The position numbers and the translations under genes were made by a program. This document shows positions 31,746 through 44,700 of a DNA stretch of 64,000 nt, one piece after another (the first letter of the stretch is position 1; each line of letters opens with the position of its first letter). The DNA is from Odobenus rosmarus divergens (lineage: Eukaryota > Chordata > Mammalia > Carnivora > Odobenidae). Where the stretch lies: assembly GCF_000321225.1 (NCBI RefSeq), contig NW_004450302.1, forward strand, positions 2,289,156 to 2,353,155, read 5' to 3'. Under the pieces are notes generated by a model. It saw only the letters and a list, made by a program, of their open reading frames with translations, was not told the DNA's origin and made no database searches.

Positions 31746-34700
31746 GTAAGAGTCGTGGCTTTTGTAAAATCCCATGATGAATAGTGACATCTTATTTCTT
31801 CCAAAGAAATTTTTTGTATGCCATTTTTTTTCTTGTTTTAAGCAGATTAAATATTAAGACAGAACTTTTGAAAGAGCTTCATTGCAGCTTTTGGGCCACC
31901 AGGACAAAAGGAGACCAAAACTAATGATCATTCTACCCTAGAACATAATGCATTGTTTTTCACCTTTTCAGTCTCAGCGTTTTAAAAATACAGTTACCCA
32001 GCTCCATCTTCCAGTAATTGAGTCCACATCTTGGAGATGAATATCCCACAGTTGATTTTGATGTATAAAAGTATAGTGTGGGCATGGAAGGAAAGGTTTG
32101 TTGATATAATATTATTAGGTAGGGGTGCCTAAGTTGGCTCAGTAATGGTTAAGTGTCCACTCTTGATCTCAACTCAGGTCTTAATCTCAGGGTTGTGAGT
32201 TTTCAAGCCCGGCCCTGGGCTCCATGCTGGGTGTGGCACCTACTTAAAAAAATAATAATAATGGGGTACCTGGGTGGCTCAGTCGTTAAGCCTCTGCCTT
32301 CGGCTCAGATCATGATCCCAGGGTCCTGGGATCCAGCCCTCCATTGGGCTCCCTGCTCTGCGGGAAGCCTGCTTCTCCCTCTCGCTCCCCCTGCTTGTGT
32401 TCCCTCTCTGGCTGTCTCTCTGTCAAATAAATAAAAAAAAAATCTTAAAAAAAAAAAGATGATAATAATCCAGATTGTATCATCAGGTATAAAAGCATAA
32501 AGAAAAAAGACTTTCTGAACTTAATGTAGTGTAAGAAATTGTATACAAATCACTTGGTAAAGCACTAAGACTTCGATTAATGATCAATTGAAAAGCAACA
32601 AGTGGAGTGCACTTGTCATGATGAGCACCAGGTGATGTACGAAAGTTTTGAATCAATATATTGTACATCTGAAACTAATATAACACTGTTAACTAACTGG
32701 AATTAAAATAAAAAGTTAAAAAAAAAGTAACAGGTAATTTGTATGAAAGAAAATGCAATGACTAAAACATGTGAAAAGATATTTGGCTTCCTAGTAATGA
32801 GAAATATGAAAACAGCAGTTACTGATATACCAGTTTTTGCCTGTTTTGTGAGCTAAAGTTAAATAAATTCTCAGTGACTACCTTGATATTACTGGTAGGA
32901 GTGTAAATCCATGCAGTGTATTTGGAAGGCAGTCTGGCAGTATGTATCAAAAGCCTAAAGATGTTCATGTCTTTTGACCCAGCAATTCTGGTAAGAGCAA
33001 TATATCCTAAAGAAAAATCATAAATGCAGGGAATGTTTTATGCCTAGAAATGTCTGTTGAGACATTACTTAAGGTAGTAAAAAATTAGAATGAATGTATT
33101 ACACTAAAGGAGTAATTATGACATCAGTATGGTGGAATATATATAACAATTAAAAGTGAGCTTTATGAATTCTTAACACTCTGAAGTGCTTATTATAATG
33201 TAAAATTGAAAAGCAGAATACAAAATTACATAGGGTGATGAATCATCTCTAAAATGATACAAATAAAATGATATATCTGGTTTTTTACATAATTATTCTT
33301 ATTTATACCTTTTTTTAGTTCCCGTAATTTCTATACTGATAATATATTGCCTTAATATAATAGTATTTTTAGAAAAATTTTAAATTGGAGTTTTATTTTT
33401 TATTTCAGTGCTCTTTTATTTTGCCTTCTTCTAACTAGAATGTCTTACATGAAATTATTATAAAAATAAATGTGTTGCCATGAACATGTATTAAAAGATA
33501 CCAAAGAATATAACATAAAAATTGAGATTTCTGTTTTTCTCACCCCTTCCACTTCCATTGTCTTGTGAATCCTTCCAGAAATATTTTGTGTATCTATAAG
33601 TATATGCATACATTTTAATCCACAAATGGGATCACAAATCTCAGTGGGCTTACAACAAATATTTCCTGCTCACACCTGGCCCCGAGGACTCCTGTAGCCA
33701 TATCTCTGTCTTTGCTTAAGAGCTCTGCTCAGCTCACAACTCTTCTCATTCCAGGACCTGTAGTGGGCCGCTACTGTCAGCAGCATGCTGTTCTCTCCCA
33801 TGGCAGAGGGCAGAAGCTCGGGGATGGGGGCAGAGACAAACTACAAATATACATTTCAGGTTTCTGCATGGATGGTGGTATACTTGATGTCCATTCACAT
33901 TTCATTGGCCAAAGGAAATAGCATGGTCAAGCCCAAAGTCACTGGGGCCACAATTACCAAAGATTTGATTAAACTTCTACTCTGAAAGATAGAGTAAAAA
34001 GCCAAATAGTAATAGAAATATAGGAACTTGTTAAAAGCAAACACGAATGAAAAGAAAGTCTCAAAAAAAAAAAAACCCACAAAACAAATTAATACCCTTA
34101 GAAATACTGTTAATATCACATTCATTAAACAAGAACACGACAGGGGAGCCTAGGTGGCTCAGTTGGTTAAGTGTCCAACTCTTGATTTCTGCTCAGGTCA
34201 TGATCTCAGGGTCATGAGATGGAGCCCAGCCTGGGCTCCACGCTTAAGATTCTTCCTCGCCCTCTGCCCCTCCCCCTACCGCTTGTACGCGCTCTCTCTC
34301 TCTTAAACAAAAACAAGAACAGGACAGAACATTATCAAACAAAGAATTACAGCAAGAAAACTTTTGGAAATTATAATACAATAGAAATAAAAAACTATTC
34401 TAATAGGACTTTTGGAAGATGAAATAGAGAAATCTTACACATGGTATGAAAATTTGAGTACCAATCTAGCAGAACCAACATTCATCTAGTAAAAGAGAGG
34501 ACAGAGAAAATGAGAAGAGAAAATTATTAAAGATACAAAAGAAGAACATTTCTTTGAACGGAGGTGATTGGAACCTTCAATTTGAAAAGGTACACCACTA
34601 AAAGAAAGAAAGAAAAGGTAAACCATTAAGAGGGGCTAACTCAATAAATGTAAAAAATCCCATACCAAAGCAAATTTTAGAACTTTGGGGGATAAAAGTG

Positions 34701-37700
34701 AGGCTCTTGAAAGGCTGGGTGGCTCAGTCAGTTAAGCATCTGACTTTCATGACATTTCAGGTCATGATCTCAGGGTCGTGGGATCGAGCCTGTCGTCGGG
34801 CTCCACACTCAGTGTAGAGTCTGCTTGGGATTCACTCTCTCCTTCTCCCTCTGCCCCTACCTCTGTTGGCACTTGGTCTCGAATGAATGAATAAAGTGAG
34901 GCTCTCAAAGAGTTTCTTCCCAAGGGCAGGGGGTTGGGAGGAAGGAGGGAAGACTAGCAGATTACCTTCAAAGTTCAGGGATCAAAATAGCAGTAGTGGT
35001 AGACTGGGGGTGGGGGATGGGCAAAATGGGTGAAAGTGAGTGGGAGTTATAAGCTTCCAGGTATGGAATGAGTAAATGGGGGATTAGAGGTACAGCATAA
35101 GGAACATAGTGGTATTGTAATAGTGTTGTATGGTGACAGGTGGTAGCTACACTTAATGGTGAGCATAGCAAAGAGTATAGAGTTGTCAAATCACCATGTT
35201 GTACACCTGAAACTAATGTAACACTGTCTATCAACAATACTTGAATGAATTTTAAAAAAGGAATAGCAGTAGACTAACCATCAGGAACAATGGAAACTAG
35301 ACTCTAATGAAGCCATTCCTCAAAATTCTGAGTGTATCTGATTTTCAGCCTAGAATTAATTCTATGCTTAGCCAAATTGTGAATTTAAAGAGGGTAAAAA
35401 AGGATATTTTCAGATTTGCAAGGTCACAGAAAATTTAATTCTTTTCTGTAAAAGATGTAGGAGTGGGAGATGTAGTTTGGCTAAAACTTCACTTTCTATA
35501 GTAAGAAGAAAATAATGTGTAAAATTGAAAAATGAAGAAATAGCTATGTAAGCAAGGTATTTAGAAATCACAGAGTTGCTACTGGGGGCAGTGTAGGGAG
35601 TAAGATAGCATTGGGCAGGGACCTGCAGCTTATATATAAGCCTATACTACTTTATGAGTTTTAAAGTAGGAACCATTACTTTGATAGAAATAAGATAAAA
35701 AAAATTTTTTAAGATTTTATTTATTTATTTGACAGAGAAAGACACAGCGAGGGAGGGAACATGACCTGAGCCGAAGGCAGACGCTTAACCACTGAGCCAC
35801 CCAGGCGCCCCAATAAGATAAAATTTTTAAAAAATTTAAAATCTGTGGGGCGCCTGGGTGGCTCAGTCGTTAAGCGTCTGCCTTTGGCTCATAACCCTTC
35901 GGCTCAAGTCAGGATCCCGGGGTCCTGGGATGGAGCTCCGCATTGGGCTCCCTGCTCCGCGGGAAGCCTGCTTCTCCCTCCCCCGCTCCCCCTGCTTGTG
36001 TTCCCTCTCACTGTCTCTGTCAAATAAATAAATAAAATCTAAAAAAAAAAAAATTTAAAATCTGTATCATTACAGGCTACATTCTATGATCACACTGTGA
36101 GATTAAAATCAGTTGCAAAAGAGAAAAAAAAATCCCTTCTCATATATTTGGAAAAATTGTACCTCTGAAAATTAATATCAAAGAAGATTTGTTATGGAAA
36201 TTAGAAAATATTTAGAACTGAATAATGAAGTTACATAATATGTAGGATGCAAGTAAAACATTACCCAGCATATTTAGTTAAGACTGAAAATTAATCAGCT
36301 AAGTATCAAGATCAAAGTTAGATAAGAATGGGTAACTTTAAAAAAGAAGAGAGAAAGATTTAAGAGCAGAAATTAAAAAATGGAGAGGAGCAAAAATATT
36401 TTAAGATTTTATTTATTTATTTGTCAGAGAGAGAACACAAGCAGGGGGAGAAGCAGGCTCCCCGCTGAGCAAGGAGTCCAATGCGCGACTCCCATCCCAG
36501 GACCCTGGGATCATGACCTGAGCTGAAGGCAGACACTTAACCGACTGAGTCACCCAAGCGTCCCAGGAGCAAAGATATTTTAAAACAAGTTTTTAAAATC
36601 ATTCCAGAAGATAGATAAATCTGGCACGCACGTGTGTGTGTGTGTGTGTGTGTAAAGATAGCAGATTCAGTTGTTCAGCATTAGGAAATAGGACATTATT
36701 AAGTCAAAAATTTCAAGATACTAGATTTATCAAAAGAAGCTAGAATGTATTTGCCAGAATTGAGCAGGTAAGAATAGGCAGAAACTCCTAGAAGGAGCGT
36801 GTGTGTTATATGTATACATACAGGTATAATACATGCATGTTTCTATTGAATGCTTAATCTGTGCCAGGTACCATTTTATGTGCATCATAAATACTAATTT
36901 ATTTAATTCTTTTTGAGATAGTTTCTGTTACCTGCACTTTATATATAAACTAAGGCACAAAGATGGTTTAATTAAATAACTTGCCCAATGTTAATAGGTG
37001 TTAGGTGGCAGAGCCTGGATTTCAAACGCATGCAGTTTAATCCAAAATTCTATACTTCTAACCACCATATTGTGCTTTTTATTTTTTAATTAAATATTAT
37101 AAAAATATAATACATGGTTTAAAATTCAAATGATATATAGTGGAAATATGTTTGCCATCCTAGCCCTTTCTTCTTCTCTCAGCTCTTCTCAGAAGCAACC
37201 AGTTTCCTATGTATCCTTTTAAAACCATTCAGTGGTTTTGTAAGCATTTCTGCATATACTGTTTAAGAACACAGAAACTAACATGCTATATCATATTCTG
37301 CATGCTTCTTTTCCCTTACGTGTCTGTGTGTGTGTATGTATGTGTGTGTGTGTCTGTGTAAATAAAAGAGGTCGGGGGCACCTGAGTGGCTCAGTTGGTT
37401 GAGCTTCTGACTCTTGGTTTTGGCTCAGGTCATGATCTCAGGGTTGTGGGATTGAGCCCCATCTTGGGCTCCGTGCTCAGTGGGGAGTCTGCTTGGGATT
37501 CTATCCCTGTGTCCCTCCCCCCATTCTCTCTCAATCTCTCTAAAATAAATAAATAAATCTTTTTAAAAAATGGGTCAGTTATCAGTATATAAGAGCTTTG
37601 TCATTCTTGATGAGAACTATTTACAGCAGACATGGTAAATTGTGAAGTCATTTCTAAGGTCAGAGAAGGTTATGACCTTTTGTATACTATAATTTGACAG

Positions 37701-40700
37701 AGTTTGGGAGATTTTTAGTTAATACAGCAGTATAAATAAGTAATTGATATAAATATTAGAATTAGAAATTATCTTATTTGAGGGGCACCTGGGTGGCTCA
37801 GTCTGTTGGGCTCTTGATTTCCGCTCAGGTAATGATCTTGGGGTCATGAAATGGAGCCCTCAGTTGGGCTCCATGCTCAGTATGGAGTCTTTTTGTCCCT
37901 CTCCCTCTGCTCCTCCCCTTTCTTGTGCTCACCTGCTCACTTGCTCTCTCTCAAATAAATAAAATCTTTTTTAAAAAAAGAAATTATCCTATTTGAGATG
38001 AGACTAATATTGATTATTGAGCATCTGTAAATATCTGTTTGAAAATCATTGGCCTTCACATTTTCCTAAGATTCTCTGGAACACAATTACCCATTCTTTG
38101 CTTTAAAAATGACATCCTTATTTTTTAAAGTTTTAGTAGGCTCTACAAGCATTCTATCTTCTGGTAAGGGAATAGGGAGCATATATTGAAAGGACATTAG
38201 TAACCTTTGTGTTTAGCCTCACCAGTCTTAACAGTCATGCCAACTATTTCATAGCTAAGCAACACATTTTCTTTTCCAAAGCTGGCACATTCTAGAGTAA
38301 TGGTTAAATTACCATGATCATTGTAAGCCGACAACAATTTCAGAATCATTTGTTAAGGATCCTACGGAGTGGTGTTTATTTAGAGAAACACTAGGTGATA
38401 TTGACATTTCTAAGAGTGAAAAACAGGGTCACAGGAAATGGTGACACAAAGGCAGAAACCTTTACTCCCTTTTTATACAAATTAATCTGTCTTTAAGTTT
38501 TTGGCATTTAGTAGGCTCATTAAATTTTTATTGAAGTATTTCAAGATCTACTTCAGGTTTTACAGCAATTATACTCTCCTAAGCTTTAAAGAAATAAGAT
38601 GTTTTTTGTTTGCTTTAAAGATTTTATTTATTTATTTGACAGAGAGAGAGATCACAAGTAGGCAGACAGGCAGGTAGAGGGAGAGGGAGAAGCAGGCTCC
38701 CTGCTCAGCTGGATGCGGGGCTCGATCCCAGGACCCTGGGATCATAACGTAAGCCGAAGGCAGACGCTTAACCGACTGAGCCACCCAGGCACCCCAAGAA
38801 ATAAGGTTTTTGGTAGAAGTTGCAATTTTCCGGTTGTTTAATTTATAAATGGGCTTATTGTATGTTTTAAAAGGTTTATCATCCCAAGCAGATAAATATT
38901 GCATACAATGGATATTGAAATAAGGTGTTTATTGTGAGGAAGCAATGTAAATTATGTGGGCAAACAGGTATAAAATTAGACAATCTGGCAATCAGTTCTT
39001 CAGTATGGTGTAAATTTGATAAGTTGACATTTATTAAGTCTTTTTTCTCCTGTTTTTGCCCTATAATTCTATATTAATAGTAAATATTTTGTAATTCGTA
39101 TTGTATACTATAACACTAGTTAAATTTATTAGTGATTTTTTAAAAACTTTAACTTGTGTTTTGTTTGAATTTCAGGTAATAACCTTTTCCAATACTTTGT
39201 ATTTTGTTTAGTATGCCACTTTTTTGGAAGTGGCCACTATCAGTATCTTGTTATGGTTTGATGGCCTTGGAGATTTAAAACCGAGTAAAAGTGTAAGCAG
39301 CCTTTCTTACTTAGTTATGAGTTTTAAATCATTTTATTCCAAATAGGAAAAGGCAAAAGTAGATTTCCCATGGAATATGAGTTATATAAAAGAAATCTTA
39401 ACATGTTAGTTGACTAGTGAAAACAGACTGGCCAGTTCCATTTATGGAATTGCAACATAAAATTCCATCAAACAGTAGTGGGTTTTTGCAATCTACTAGA
39501 TAAGTCCTTGTAAACTTTATTAATGTGAATATATCTGCTTTTTTAAAGATTAGTGAATTCCTAAAGAAAATAGGGAGAAATTGTATATTATAGTTAAATT
39601 CTTTAGTATCAATCATTTAGAATTCTTTCACATTCTTTTATTGTATTCTTATTTACTGTTCCAGTAATCTATCATTCTCTTTAAGAAAGTATTCATTGTC
39701 CCCTTCAGACAGAATGTCTGATTTTTAAAAAATAAGATTCACAAACATTTATTCAAATGAGCTTCAATTCCCCCCCTCCCCCGCCCCAGCATGATTACAT
39801 TAAGAATATGGCACTTTTGGGTGTCTGGCTGGCTCAGTCAGTAGAGCATGGGACTCTTGATAGGGTTGTGAGTTCGGGCCCTACATTGGGCACATTAAAA
39901 AAAAAAAGTGGCACTTTGTTTAGTGATGATGACTTCGCTGCAGAGGTCTGAAATTTTCTCTTGAAATTACTTTCAGAATGAGTTTGAAGCACATATGAAA
40001 ATCAATTTAATTATGTAATTGACATACTTAATAGACAACAGCGTTTTGTCTAGAAACAATATGCAGTTTGTCATTCACTTTTTCTGTAGATTTGGACTCT
40101 AAATGACTTTTGGACCTTTTCAAAAAGGTCAATTCAATTTTGGAAGGTGAAGATCTGACTGAGAGCATCCAAAAGGATATGTCAAAAAGAGAGAGAGTTA
40201 AGAACATTTTGAACAATGTCACTGTCATTGCTCTATGGCATTCCAAAATGACAGTTTAAAACATTAGGATATAAAGTTTTGGAATGATTGCCTAATTATT
40301 TTATAGTCATACTATGTCTTTGATTTGTTAGATTCCCAAGTTCCTGATCCTGTTATAAATAGGCACTTTAAAAGGATCAATTAAAAGTCAACATTTTTCT
40401 GGTTGGTTTTTTGGGGGGATTTAATTTGTAAAATGTAGAATGGGATTATTGTTTTGTCATGCATGTGAATTTAGTAGATGACTAATAGATATTAATTATA
40501 ATCTTTTTTCTGTTATGAAAGAAGGTATATATACTCACAAAACTCCCATTTTGTCTAATTTGGTTTTGCCCCCACACAACAATAGAATATATATTCATAT
40601 TGCGTTTTTATTTGCATTTAGTAATTATTGAGTAAATGTATTTCTTTAATATTATCATTTCAAATGATTGAGTTGACTGTAAGAGTTTTTAATGCCCTTT

Positions 40701-41666
40701 TGCCAGCCAAATCATTGATCTTCCCTATATAGTTCCTTTCAAAAGTATGGAATCAGTGTTCCGTTTGGATTGAACAGACAGGGTTTTGTCTTGATAGAGT
40801 AATTGGCATGAAGTTCTCTAAATTGACCAATTTATATGGCATCATTGGCAGAGAACATGAATTTTGGATTAAACAGGCCTAAATTTTTTATCTCATTCTT
40901 GCTACTTACTAATCGTGTGCCCTCAAGCAAGTTATTTAACTTTTCAGCCTCAGTTTTCTCATCTGAAAAAATGGAGACTATACCTACTTCCAAGTTTCTA
41001 AATATTTTTAAAGCACCATGCACAGTAGCATGTCATACGTTTAATAATAAATGTTGATTTCCTTTCCTGTTTTTATCTTTATGTATTGGTGATTAGAGAT
41101 TAAGTTAATGAAGTTAAAAAACTTTCTAAACAGTCATCCTAAACGTGATGTTAAGGTTTACTTTAGGATTAGTTTGCCATTTATTTTAGTAAATACTATA
41201 TTCTCTCCATTGCCCAGGAGAAGTGTTTGAGAAAGGAACGAATGATTTGAACATTATAGTCAACTAAGTTAGTGTCTTAAGGACATATTTTTGATAACTT
41301 GTACTTAATATCTATATTAAAGTGGTTTTCATTCATCTTCAATCACAGGTACAGGAACCTTAAAGATAGATTTTGTTGGAGAGCTGAATGACAAAATGAA
41401 AGGTTTCTACAGAAGTAAATATACTACCCCTTCTGGAGAGGTGCGCTATGCTGCTGTCACACAGTTTGAGGTATGGTATTCTTCTCTAAAATGTTATGAT
41501 CTTAAAGTCGATATTCTGACAAAGTTCTGTTCCATTATTTGCACGATTATTTCAGGCTAGGTGCCTTTGGCCATAATTATGTTCATGATTTTGGAATTTT
41601 TATTTTATATTGAGCCAGTTATCTCCATTATAGAGGGAGAGAACTAGAGATGGGGGCTGGAAAATG

Positions 41667-41718
<52 letters not shown>

Positions 41719-44700
41719 AGCATTACTAAAGCCAAAGACAATTTTAATTAAAAAAGGTACATAGTATAAAAGCAATTCAGGTATTGAAATTCTGTTACAT
41801 ATGTTTGTATAAATGTGTATGTATATATGTAACAAAATATATATGTAACAAAATAACATATGCACGTATGTGTATATACATATACATCTGCATACATGCA
41901 TATATGTACAAAATTTCAATACCTGAATTGCTTTTATACTATGTACCTTTCTTTTTGTTTTTTATTTATTTATTTATTTTTTATTTTTTTATTTTTTAAA
42001 AAATTTATTTATTTAACAGACAGAGAGACAGCGAGAGAGGGAACACAAGCAGGGGGAGTGGGGGAGGGAGAAGCAGGCTTCCCGCGGAGCAGGGAGCCCG
42101 ATGTGGGGCTCGATCCCAGGACCCCGGGATCATGACCTGAGCTGAAGGCAGACGCTTAACGCCTGAGCCACCCAGGCGCCCCTCTTTTTGTTTTTTAATT
42201 AAAGATTTTTATTTGACAGAGAGAGACACAGTGAGAGAGAGAACACAAGCAAGTGCCCCACTATGTACCTTTCATAATTAAAATTATACTCTTAGTATTT
42301 GACACCTGTGGCTTTTCCTACCAAACTAATAGTAATGTTGTTGTATAGCATGCCTTTTCTTCTTTGACATGTCCTTGCTATATGTTTACCTTACTACATT
42401 ATCTGTTCTGTCTTTGATTTTTATTTATCAAGTATATGCGAGTTACATAGCTTGTTTTGAATTTGCTAGTGGTACTTTTTAAGTATTAAGTCTAATTAAA
42501 TTTATTCCTGTACATATCAATATGGATAATGAAACAATTGATCCTATCTATTTTTATGTTTCTGCCTATATCTCTGTATTGTTTGTTTTGCATCCCTAAA
42601 GTTTCGGATTGGGGCACCTGGGTGGCTCAGTTGGTTAAGTGTCTGCTTTTGGCTCAGGTCATGATCCTGGGGTCAGGGAGCTCCCTTCTCCCTCTGCCGG
42701 CAGCTCCCCCTGCTTGTGCTCTCTCTCTCACTATTTCTATCTCTCTCTCTCAAATAAGTAAATAAAATCTTTTAAAAAAATAAAGTTTTGGATCTAGTTC
42801 ACTACTAATTTGTCTAACCTGGTGTATCTTCTCTTTCAAGAATTTTATGTTGCCGTCTGTTTTAAAACAACATTTGCAGGGGCACCTGGGTGGCTCAGTC
42901 AGTTTGACATCCAACTCTTGATTTCGGCTCAGGTCATAATCTCGGGGTTGTGGGATCGAGCCCTGCATCAGGCTCCATGCTGAGCGTGGAATCTGCTTGT
43001 TCCTCCCCCTCTGCTCCTCCCCTTGCTTTCTCTCTCTCAAACAAATGAATAAAATCTTTAAAAAAATTTGCCATAGCTATTTTGGCCTAATTCTGTGTTT
43101 CCGTTATTTCAGTGCTTATCTTTAGCCTTTTGAGCACTTCTGCATCCTGGAATGGTTGCCTGGAGTATGTCTCCAAATAAAAAAATTTTTTTAAAGATTT
43201 TATTTATTTATTTTGACAGAGAGAGACAGCGAGACAGGGAACACAAGCAGGGGGAGTGGGAGAGGGAGAAGCAGGCTTCCCACTGAGCAGGGAGCCCGAT
43301 GTGGGACTCGATCCCAGGACCCTGGGATCACAACCTGAGCCAAAGGCAGCCACTTAACAACTGAGCCACCCAGACGCCCCCAAATAAAATTTTTTTAAGG
43401 GAGGGTATGTGGGAAGTATACTTCCAGAGTCTCTGCACAACTGAAAGGCTTTCATTTGCCTTATTACGTGACCAGTTTTACTGGGTGTATAATAGATTTG
43501 TTGGGGAAAAAAGAAAAAGAAGAAGGAGCAGCAGCCCCTGACATTCAGAAGTTGCACCAGCACTCCCAGCTAGTCCATGCTGTTCTTTTTGATGTAAACA
43601 GCATCATAGAGCACCAACCTCAGACAAGGTTACTCTGAGACCATGATAAAGTGAAACAAAACAAGGATGCTTCATAATTTCATCTAAGGACCCACAAAAG
43701 CAAGGTCACTGTGCTACCCATGAAATAAGGAACACCTCCCTCTCTTAGTTAAAATGAACGACATCTTTATCAATTATGGTTTTAGTCTTGCTCTAGTCTG
43801 CCCTCTCTACAGGTAAGATTTGTTGAGATGCGCACCCACAGAATTGCCTCCACTTTTTGACCCCACCCAATTTAGAGTGAATCTAAATCCTCCCCCCAGT
43901 TCACCCTGCCAAATCCAGAATGTACATATAATAGCTTCTTTCTGACACACCCCAGGGTTCCCCTTACTGTGAGTTTTCCCTTGCTACAATGAATAACAAA
44001 CCCAACTTTTCAACTATAAGAGTAATATATACAGTTGGCTTACAATTTTTCTCTTTCAAAGGTATATAAATGTTGTTACACAGTCTTTCATATCTCATTT
44101 TGTCAAGGGGAAGAATCAGACTGGAATATTTTTTTTTCCCTTGTAGAGTAACATATTGTTTTGTTTTGCTTTGTTTTCTTCTTGATTCCTTGTTAAATTA
44201 TTTCTTTGTACTTAAAAATTTTTACCAGGTGTTCACTTTTCATTAACTTTTACATAGTAATTGGTGAACCCTATTGATGTTCAGATTCAGATCTTCAGTG
44301 TAGCCAAGTTTTCTATTACATACTACATTTTCATTGTGGTTTGTGCTCTGCTTTCTCATAATAGGTTTATGTCTAATCTCTGTCCCTCAGATGAAGTTTT
44401 GGTGGCTTTCATCACTCTGTCCTTTTGATATTTTAGAAACTTTTTTTTTTTAAGGTTTTATTTATTTATTAGAGAGAGAGGGAGACCACAAGCAGGGGGA
44501 GTGGCAGGCAGAGGCAGAAGGAGAAGCAGACTCTCCACAGAGCAGGGAGAGCCCGATGTGGGACTCGATCCCAGGACCCCGGGATCACGACCTGAGCTGA
44601 AGGCAGTCGCTTAACCAACTAAGCCACCCAGGCGCCCTAGAAACTTTTTTTAAGAAACTTTTAAACCTTGGGGCGCCTGGGTGGCTCAGTTGGTTAGGTG

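Larger units (their letters stand above)
34330..36600 (+). mobile_element. old L1, sense, with nested insertions
   Basis: Recognisable old-L1 blocks: gaccagagaaa-type stretches at 34490-34560, ctcaaaattctgagtgtatc (35320), ttcagatttgcaaggtcaca (35410), tggaaattagaaaatattta (36195) and gtaggatgcaagtaaaacat (36241). Hit by SINEs and by a younger L1 end. Confidence 0.6.

Noticed and set aside
33712..33985. Overlapping 69- and 66-codon frames
   Set aside because: They lie in a block that resembles an old interspersed repeat and show no known protein motif.
39162..39300. Possible extra exon after ttgtttgaatttcag
   Set aside because: No conserved frame, no matching donor and no NPEPPS residues missing between the neighbouring exons.
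41644..41919. Cysteine/valine-rich 91-codon - strand frame
   Set aside because: Product of the CA repeat and the palindrome.
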